From positions 1 through 14,221 of the forward strand of contig JAMQCK010000899.1 in the NCBI GenBank assembly GCA_024196135.1: DNA of 14,221 nucleotides, written 5' to 3'. Source of the stretch: Pleurotus ostreatus/Saccharomyces cerevisiae fusant (taxonomy: Eukaryota; Opisthokonta). The translations under genes and the position numbers were made by a program. Positions 7,425 to 14,221 of this stretch are shown piece by piece. Under the pieces are notes generated by a model, which saw only the letters and a list, made by a program, of their open reading frames with translations, had not been told where the DNA came from and did no database searches. Numbering within the stretch: the stretch's first letter is position 1; every line of letters starts with the position of its first letter.

Positions 7425-10385
7425 ATGGCGACCACCGCTCGTCCGCTTAAGCCAGGGAAGAAGGCGCCGGGGCCCGAGCCCGCCAGGTGCGTGCCCTTTG
7501 CCCTGCGACGAATGACACTGATTGGGCCCCAGACGGACACCCGCGTGGACAGGCGCGCGCGCATCCCCGACCTTCTCTCCCAGCGGCACCCCGCGCCCGC
7601 CCAGCGCAGCCCCGACAGCAGCGAACCCGAACGCAGCGGCAGCGACGAACGGCAGCGCCAAACCGGAGGACAGCGTGCTGCGCCCGTTGACAGGCCTGAT
7701 AGTGCGTCGCAGCGAATAGCACTCGCTCACTCTACTCACATTCATACCCGCGCAGGGAACGACGATCACACTGCAAACCAAGACCGGCGCGCACTACGAG
7801 GGCGTCGTCATGTCGACGAGCGGTGAGGGCGACACGACCGGCGTCACGCTCAAGGACGTCAAGGACATCAACCACCCGGGCGGTGCACTCAAGGACCAGC
7901 AGTTCGTTGCATCTACGAACATCGATAAATGGTCTTCGGGCCCGGCGATCGTCCCCAGCGCGCCCGACACGTTCCGTACAGACACAGACATCAGCGCCAA
8001 GAAGGGTCCAGGGCGCGAGCGCGAGCTTCAAGCATGGCAACCGAGCGGCGACAGCAGCACTGGCGGCGGCATCGGCGGCGGCAGCGGGCCCTCAGGCGAT
8101 GAGCTTACTTTCGGCCCCGGGGCGTCGGGTAACACAAGTTGGGATCAGTTCGCAACGAACGAGAAATTGTTTGGCGTCAAGACCGACTTCGACGAGAACA
8201 TCTATACTACGAAGCTCGACCGCAGTGGGCCGAACTTCAAGGAGCGCGAGCGTGAGGCCCAACGCATCGCTAATGAGATCCAAGGCGTACGTTACATGCC
8301 GCCTGGTCTCGATCAGATGCTTAATATACCCATAGACTGCCTCGAGCAACCCTCACATCGCCGAGGAACGCAATCTTGTCGATGACAGCGGTGTGAACGA
8401 AGAGGACCGCTATGGTGCAGTCGTTCGTGGTCCGAATGCATATGTCCCTCCTGGCGCCCGCAAGGCTGGCGATGGACCCGCCCCCAAGACCGAGGTACCC
8501 AAGGTCTCCGTCAATGGTCCCGACGGCAAGGCTGCCCAGCCTGCATCGCCCGCTCCGGCTGCTAACAAGGTGCGCTAGCCGCCGATTGCGTCTCACTCAC
8601 GCTCACGATCCATAGCCGGCTGCCGAGGCTGCTTTCCGCGAGTTCGTGCAGGGCGAGAAGCAACGTCTCACGCTCAAGCGCCAGGCCATCGTCAAGAGCG
8701 AGATGGATAAGAAGATGGCTGAGCTGATCAAGTTCAGCCAAAGCTTCAAGGTGTGTCCTAGTACATCGTCGTCTTGGTGATGGTCCCTAACCCTCGTCAA
8801 GCTTAACAAGCCCATCCCCGAGGATCTCGTCAACATTCTCGCCAAGGATGAGGAGAAGCAGAAGGCTATCAAGGAGAAAGCTCAGAAGGACGCCGCTGCG
8901 GCCAATGCTCGCAGCATCGGCCCGTCGTCAACTGCTACGCAGACGGCGGCTCCCGGTGTGCCCCGCAGCGTGTTGCCGCCCCCGAGCAACAAGCTCAAGG
9001 CAACCACGGTCTCGCCCAAGGAGAGGCCTCTCGCCGCCCCGCCCGCGAGCGCGTCCAACACGAAGACGACTGCGGCGAAGCCCTCGGACAAGCCCCGCTT
9101 GAGCGCTAGTGGGAAGCCGCTCGTGCCCATGGTCATCCAGCCGATCCCTCCGTTCAAGGGCCCCAAGTCGCGTCCCGTGTCGCAACAGCCGACGCCTAGC
9201 AGTGCGCAGGCCCCCTTGAGCCCGAACGGGATCAACAAGTTGAACGTGAACGCGTCGTCGTTCAAGCCCGGGCCCAAGGTACGTCTTCAACGCACGTAAT
9301 CTCACACCGGCTTGGCTCATGGCATCATACGCAGGGATCGCCGGCACCATCGCCGTCGCCGGTTGCCCCTACGCCCAACGGCGCGCCCGCCGGGAAGCCG
9401 AAGCCAGAAGCAGTGCGTTGGTTTGCAGCGTGGTGAACACGCTCTCACACCACATTCCCAGCCGAACCCCTTCTTCGGAACGCGCCCCCTGCGCAAGCTC
9501 CCCGCCGTTCACCTTAAGGATGACTTCAACCCGTTCAAGTCCGGGAAGGTCATGGACAATGCGCGCGAAGTTGGTCAGTGCGGCTTCTTTGCGAAATAGA
9601 CTTGCGCTGACGTACTACCTTCATAGCCCCCGCGTGGCCTTACAGCGGGAAGCGCTTCATGCTCATGTTCCCGATGCCGCAGCAGCAACAGCAGCAGCAG
9701 CCCCCTCAGCCGTCGCCGCACATGGTGCAGCCGGTGCCCCCGCCGATGCCTCCTCCGACGTACGAGGATCCCGACGCAAACCAGCAAGCGCAAGCGCGAG
9801 GATACGTCTACGCGTACCCGCCATATGCTTATCCAGGACAGGTGGGTGAATCACTATTGAATCTCTAAGCTCTGTGCTCAAGGTCATCGCAGATGATGCA
9901 GCCGATGATGCCTCCTCCGGGCCCCCCGGGGGCCTATATGCCGGGACCGTACATGCAGCCTATGCCGTATCCCCCGGGGATGCCGCCCAACGGTCAGTAT
10001 GGTTCGTGGTCCATGCGCTCACTGAACTTCAGGTGCTAACAGCAGGTCCAGTCGCTATGTACCCGCCGGGTATGCAGATGCCGCCGCCCCAGGGCTATAT
10101 GCAGCCTCCACCACACCCAGGATACCCGCAGCCACCGAATGGTGCGGGTCCACGACAGTCGATGCCGGCGACGCCCATTCCGCCGCACGCGCACCCTTCG
10201 TACTACCACCAGAGCCCGCAGCGTAAGTGGTGCTTGTCTGTATGAGCAAGAAGGCATTGCTGAATGCCGTTCTAGTTGCACATGCCGTGCCGTATCCGAT
10301 GATGATGCCCCCGCCGCCGAACGTTCCGCACCAGGGGTACGAGGGCGCCCCTGCGCCACCCGTGCAGATGGGCGGGCATGCATGA
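7425..10385 (+). CDS. PBP1: Ataxin-2/Pbp1 orthologue (Sm-like, LsmAD, PAM2)
   Basis: Ataxin-2 proteins bind poly(A)-binding protein and RNA, join stress granules and influence mRNA stability and TORC1. Exons: 7425-7486, 7533-7701 (or 7584-7701), 7756-8286, 8336-8569, 8616-8750, 8802-9278, 9335-9412, 9462-9573, 9627-9841, 9893-9992, 10046-10222, 10276-10385; 799 aa (782 with the later exon-2 acceptor). All junctions keep phase; introns are 46-56 nt apart from that option. Sm-like domain from about residue 72 (LTGLIGTTITLQTKTGAHYE). LsmAD about 206-286 (FATNEKLFGVKTDFDENIYT through EEDRYGAVVR), restored across the 8287-8335 intron. A basic helix around 335-377 (FREFVQGEK...FSQSFK) is conserved in Pbp1. 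PAM2-like NKLNVNASSFKP near 524-534. Poly-Q at 618-624, then a Pro/Met/Tyr-rich tail. The gene is intact and looks functional. Confidence 0.95.
9231..9269 (+). other. PAM2 motif coding segment in PBP1
   Basis: Encodes INKLNVNASSFKP, matching the PAM2 pattern LxxxAxxFxP by which ataxin-2 proteins dock on the MLLE domain of poly(A)-binding protein. It sits at the end of the long exon 6, after a low-complexity Pro/Lys/Ser linker, which is the expected place in this family. Confidence 0.85.
9680..9700 (+). repeat. CAG/CAA repeat encoding seven glutamines
   Basis: Seven consecutive glutamine codons (six CAG, one CAA at position three) in exon 9 of the PBP1 gene, followed by proline-rich sequence. 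Short trinucleotide tracts like this are prone to length change. Confidence 0.9.
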
Positions 10386-11409
10386 GGCGGGCGCGACTAC
10401 GACCACGATCACGATTAGTGAGAGGGGGAAGGACCTTCCTTGATTTAAGACGGGCGAGGGGGTATGGTTGGCCGAGGTGACCCGCTCGACCCGTCGCTTT
10501 ATCGATCGTTTTCTACTTTCCCATTCTGCCGTTTTCGTCTCCTCACCTCATCTCACGCTGTACCCGCGTACGCTTTTGCCTCTACGTACGTCTCTCGCCT
10601 CCCCTCCGCGCTACGTACTCCCACTCTGCCCTACGTACGTACCTCTCTTGCTAGCTAGCTGCCGGTTCCTCCCTTCGCGATGTTGTGCTAGTACTACAGT
10701 TCTGCGCGATGTTGTGTTGTCGATGCTTTCTTCACAAAATCTGGTGGGCGGATATTTTGCATGAAGTGCGAGGGCGTGCTTCAGGAGGTCACCCGATAAA
10801 TCTTGTTGCGGTAAGTAATGCTTTCGCAGACTGGGGGATGACAAGACCTAGCAATGCTGTATGATTATGCTCACTGCCAGTGATTGTACATGTTGTGCGG
10901 TGTGGGTCCATCGCGCATCAAACACACAGAGCCAAAGTTGGGCAAACAACTCGAATAATTAGCCTTCCGTTTACCCATACCCCCTCTTGCTTTCCACCAC
11001 CACAGTCAAAGTCGTGGATTGCATATCGACGTTTTGCCATAGCCGGTCAAATGGACCCTCTGGGTAGCGGGCCGCCGCGGCTGACAATCTTTCCAACAAT
11101 GCGGTTCCCAGCGCGGGCTTCTCATGTTCCAAATTCTGTTGCACGCTAGCAACTTCTTTCTCTGCTCAGTAGGGCGCTGATATGACAGGACTTGACGACG
11201 ATACCCACCCTTCACCGTCGGCCACATGCTCTTCGCGGCACCGAGTATGCGGTACAACGGGACCGCTCAGAAAGGAAACAATAAGGATGCCCCCGCTCAT
11301 TTCATCATAACCCCTTCCGTATGATGTGCCCTTGTTCGCCAATTGTCTTCCGTCGTCACCTGCTGATGTGCGCACAGCTTCTGGCGGCAACAGCACGTGA
11401 ATGGGCCCA
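10386..11409. other. Intergenic spacer: PBP1 3' region and gene-5 promoter
   Basis: About 1 kb between two plus-strand genes. The first half is probably PBP1 3' UTR: pyrimidine-rich with clustered TACGTA hexamers, a CTAGCTAGCT run and a 12-nt direct repeat (CGCGATGTTGTG at 10676 and 10705). No exact AATAAA was seen; GATAAA occurs near 10795. The second half has no supported gene on either strand. Confidence 0.5.
10583..10641. repeat. Cluster of TACGTA palindromes
   Basis: TACGTA occurs at 10583, 10612, 10632 and 10636 (the last two overlap as TACGTACGTA) within 59 nt, separated by CT-rich sequence. It lies about 200-255 nt after the PBP1 stop codon. The role is unknown; it may be a degenerate repeat array or protein-binding sites. 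Confidence 0.6.
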
Positions 11410-11415
11410 TATAAA
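11410..11415 (+). promoter_or_regulatory. TATA box (TATAAA) upstream of gene 5
   Basis: TATAAA lies 102 nt before the ATG at 11517 and directly follows the palindrome ATGGGCCCAT (11401-11410, sharing one base). A CT-rich tract from about 11421 to 11461 follows, as expected around a fungal transcription start. Confidence 0.6.
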
Positions 11416-11516
11416 GCGGGCGCTCTCGCTTTCTTTCCTACCCACACCCGCTTGTCTCCCGCTATCGCATAGCGCGCGACCAGCAAGCACCCGCACATAC
11501 AACCCTCGCCTTGATC

Positions 11517-14221
11517 ATGTCTGCTATGTGGGCGCAGCTCTCTGCGCTCGCATGCGCAACGCGCCCGGACCTCTTTGACGCCCTCGGTCGGCGCTTATTC
11601 GACACTGAGCCCTGCGCTCTGCCCATCGTCTCCCCCGAGGACGAGATCGTCACAGCATCCACCACAACCGTCGCGGCCTCCATCACAGCTGCATTGCCAC
11701 TACCCCTCCCCGAACCATATTTCTTTGCCACTATCGATGCCATGACCTTCTTCTTGTCGTGGCTGTCCCTCCTCACGCTTCTCTTCGGCGTATTCCTCGT
11801 GCGTACTCGCTCATTTTCAGTGATCCTTTCTTTGCTGACGCAGGACATACAGGCGCTTGGCACTATCGGCTTCCGCGCGCGACTTTTAACTCCTTCTTCC
11901 CCTCTGCCTCCTCAGCCGACCATCATCACTGGTATGCCGTGTCCACTCATCATTGCCACGCCATTGACCAATCACTATATAGCCAACCCCGAGCCCTCAG
12001 ATGAGACCAAGTCCGCGCCACAAAGCCCTCTCGTTGCCCATGCTCTCCTGAGGCTCGCTCTCGTGTCCCAAATGCACCCCGTGGAACCAGTCCCAGAGGC
12101 CGAATGGCGCCAAGTACTCTCGCACCCTGTCCTAGCCCCTCATACCGAACAACTCCTCCCTCCTGAATATAGGCGCGACGCGAGTGGAGGTGTGTAAAGA
12201 TGAGCCCTTCAACCGCTTACTTGCTCATGTACTTCACTCAGAACGCATCTTCCCCGGCTGGATAGCTTCCGCTCCGTTTGTACCCCCACTGGCCGTTGTG
12301 CCATCCGCCGCGCCAGAAGCCAGCGCGCCTGATGAGGCCGATGTGGAGCTCCCCGAACTGGAAGCCGTTACCGACACAGACGGTACGCAGCATGATTACG
12401 CTGATGATGTGCACCTCATCAATGCTTCTCAGGTGACGAGGTTGATTCCGACGAGTACTCCTCGGGTCCAGAAGACGATGCGTCGGCCTCCGAAGGGAGC
12501 CAGCAAGGTGAGTTCGTCGCCTGACCTTGTATGACTTTTAACTCAAAGCCTCGCAGACTCCTCTCCGGAGCCACTTTGCTCTGATGCCGAGAGCGACGAC
12601 GACGAAGAGTCCGACCCCGAACCCGCCGATGACTTCTCCTACCTCGACGGGGAGGACGTTTGTGAGTCTGCCATTCTCTCCTGAGAGCGTACGATCCTGA
12701 CCTATCCTTAGCTGGCAACAACATGCCAACGCTCAATGCCGACCAGTACACGCTCGATGAGTACCCACCCGAGGGCAAGACGTATCTCTCGGCGTGGAAC
12801 CTCATCTCCCAGAACTCTGGTGCCTCCGAGATGAACGCTTCCGGTACGCTCTCGATTGGCCATCTAGCGCGCGAACATGCCTCTGAACTCCATCTCAGAT
12901 GATAGCGAGACGGTGTATGACCCGGTTCCCCCTCCCAAGTCGGTCGACGAGGAAAGGAATGGTGTGTATGAGCTTGATGCACGCACCGAACGTGTAATTG
13001 ATACTGCATCTATAGATGAAGACCGCCTCGACCTCGGTACCGATGATATCCACCAGCCCAGCGCGGACGCTCTGCCAGACGTTCTGCCAAAGGACCAGCC
13101 CGAACCCTCAGATGCACCGGAGACCTTGCCAGCTGCACAAGAGGATACCGAACCCGTCATCGTCGCATGCCTGCCACCCTCGCTCGCCAGCGAGGTGTAC
13201 GCTTCCCTTACGCCGGCGAAGTCCTACACCAAGGGTCACTACAACCTCTATCACGATGCCGCTGTCCTCATGCTCGCCTTCTGGATGGGCTTCGACCACG
13301 CGGCGGAGACTGCGTTCGTCCCGCAGGCCGTCGTCGCGCAATGCTCGTTCCTCGATACCTTCCCCGCGCTCGCTCGCGAGGAATTTGAGATCAACGTAAG
13401 GGCAGGGATGCAGTTCGCGGAATGTAAGATCGAGGGTCTACTGAAGATAGCGTACGATCGTGGCAAGCATGATGCCACCCAGGTCGCGCAGAATATGGTC
13501 CGAGCAGTGCGCGTTGACGACCTCGATGTGCCGTACTCAGAGAAGCGTCACGCCTATGCTTACATCGCCGGATGGCGTGCCGGAATACGCTCGCTTTGCG
13601 CCAAGGGACCAAGGACACGCGAGTCTCTCGACATGGATTGCTTCGCGTATGGCCTGAATGGACTTCGTGACGGCGAAGTTATCGCGATGGACGTGCTTCG
13701 CTCCATGAACCAAACACAGCTCGAGGATTTCCTTGCTGCGACATGCTACGTTATCCATAACTCCACATATGTGAGTACGCGCTCATCTTCTCCGGTCGCC
13801 GATGCTGATTGAGTCAGCGTTCCAAGGAGAAGATTGAAGAGCTCGGTCGGCGCCAGGCGCTGTATGGCGTCGATCGGCGCGACGAGCGCTACAAGACCAT
13901 CCAAAAATTTACGCTCGAGGAACTCGGCACCTTCCGCGACGCGTATATCTTCATGATGTTTCCCCTCATCCGTAGCATGAGGGGTAATGAGCACCTCGGC
14001 CCCTTCGACGCCGTCGTTCCCAAGCGCTTCACCGTCGCCGACTTCGCCAAGAACTACTTCGCGCACGCGGGCAGCGAGAGGTGCGACGCGGAGACCTGCG
14101 CAACGCGGTTCAAGCATATGGATTTGGAGGAGATTGGGCAGTTTCTGGAGGTGGTTTGGGATGAGATCCGGGATGTGTGGGGTGGAGACTCCAACGTGAC
14201 GGTGCCCGACCTCGCGGATGT
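11517..14221 (+). CDS. Uncharacterised protein: membrane segment, acidic linker, folded C-terminal region (3' end outside window)
   Basis: I do not recognise this protein. Proposed exons: 11517-11798, 11853-11931, 11983-12189, 12242-12382, 12433-12507, 12557-12661, 12712-12843, 12899-12961, 13016-13770, 13818 to beyond 14221, at least 747 aa. Every junction keeps phase, most donors are GTNNGT or GTACGC/GTATGC, and several introns have CTGAC/CTGAT, which supports one gene. One strong hydrophobic segment lies near residues 76-97 (MTFFLSWLSLLTLLFG), with no clear cleavable signal peptide before it. Residues about 215-300 are very rich in D, E and S, followed by further acidic/proline-rich sequence. 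From about 410 to the window edge the protein looks folded and helical, with HYNLYHDAAVLMLAFWMGFD, an AYIAGWRAG segment and aromatic-rich LEEIGQFLEVVWDEIRDVWG. Introns 1, 2 and 8 are multiples of three with no stop. Intron 3 retention would stop at 12195-12197, giving a short membrane form. Confidence 0.75.

Noticed and set aside
7140..7826. Plus-strand open frame of 228 codons over the PBP1 5' end
   Set aside because: It runs through a clear intron and out of phase with the Sm-like domain; arginine/serine-rich composition is typical of a shadow frame in GC-rich DNA.
12184..12534. Plus-strand open frame starting at 12184 as a separate gene
   Set aside because: Its useful part is exon 4 of gene 5, joined in phase by the 12190-12241 intron; the rest reads through the next introns.

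Overview
The window is eukaryotic and almost certainly from a basidiomycete, most likely an Agaricomycete. It is GC-rich. The genes are broken by many 45-60 nt introns with GTNNGT-type donors, CTGAC/CTNAY-like branch points and AG acceptors. One gene belongs to the DUF6535 membrane-protein family, which is expanded in mushroom-forming fungi. I reconstructed five genes by hand, joining exons so that reading phase was kept and family motifs were restored. No tRNA, rRNA, CRISPR array or recognisable transposon was seen.

Layout. (1) 1-2494, minus: a DUF6535-type multi-pass membrane protein whose 3' end runs off the window. (2) 2966-4171, minus: a complete six-exon short-chain dehydrogenase/reductase (309 aa) with all catalytic motifs, ending in a 26-nt exon. 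(3) 4598-6629, minus: a protein with a C-terminal MYND zinc finger and coiled coil; its frame carries two TAG codons that no convincing intron removes. A near-identical 21-bp element with a perfect palindrome lies just outside each end of this gene. (4) 7425-10385, plus: the ataxin-2/Pbp1 orthologue, twelve exons, with Sm-like, LsmAD, PAM2, poly-Q and Met/Pro-rich C-terminal parts. (5) 11517 to beyond 14221, plus: a protein I do not recognise, with an N-terminal membrane segment, a long acidic linker and a large folded C-terminal region; its 3' end is outside the window.

The genes do not form an obvious pathway or cluster. Genes 3 and 4 are divergent and share an intergenic region of about 0.8 kb. 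The other spacers are ordinary promoter/3'UTR DNA, with a TATA box before gene 5 and a TATA-like site before the SDR gene. The best items for a second look are the interrupted MYND gene and its flanking palindromes, the unknown gene 5 with its frame-preserving introns, and the Met-rich/poly-Q features of the Pbp1 orthologue. I did not find a convincing new multi-gene system.
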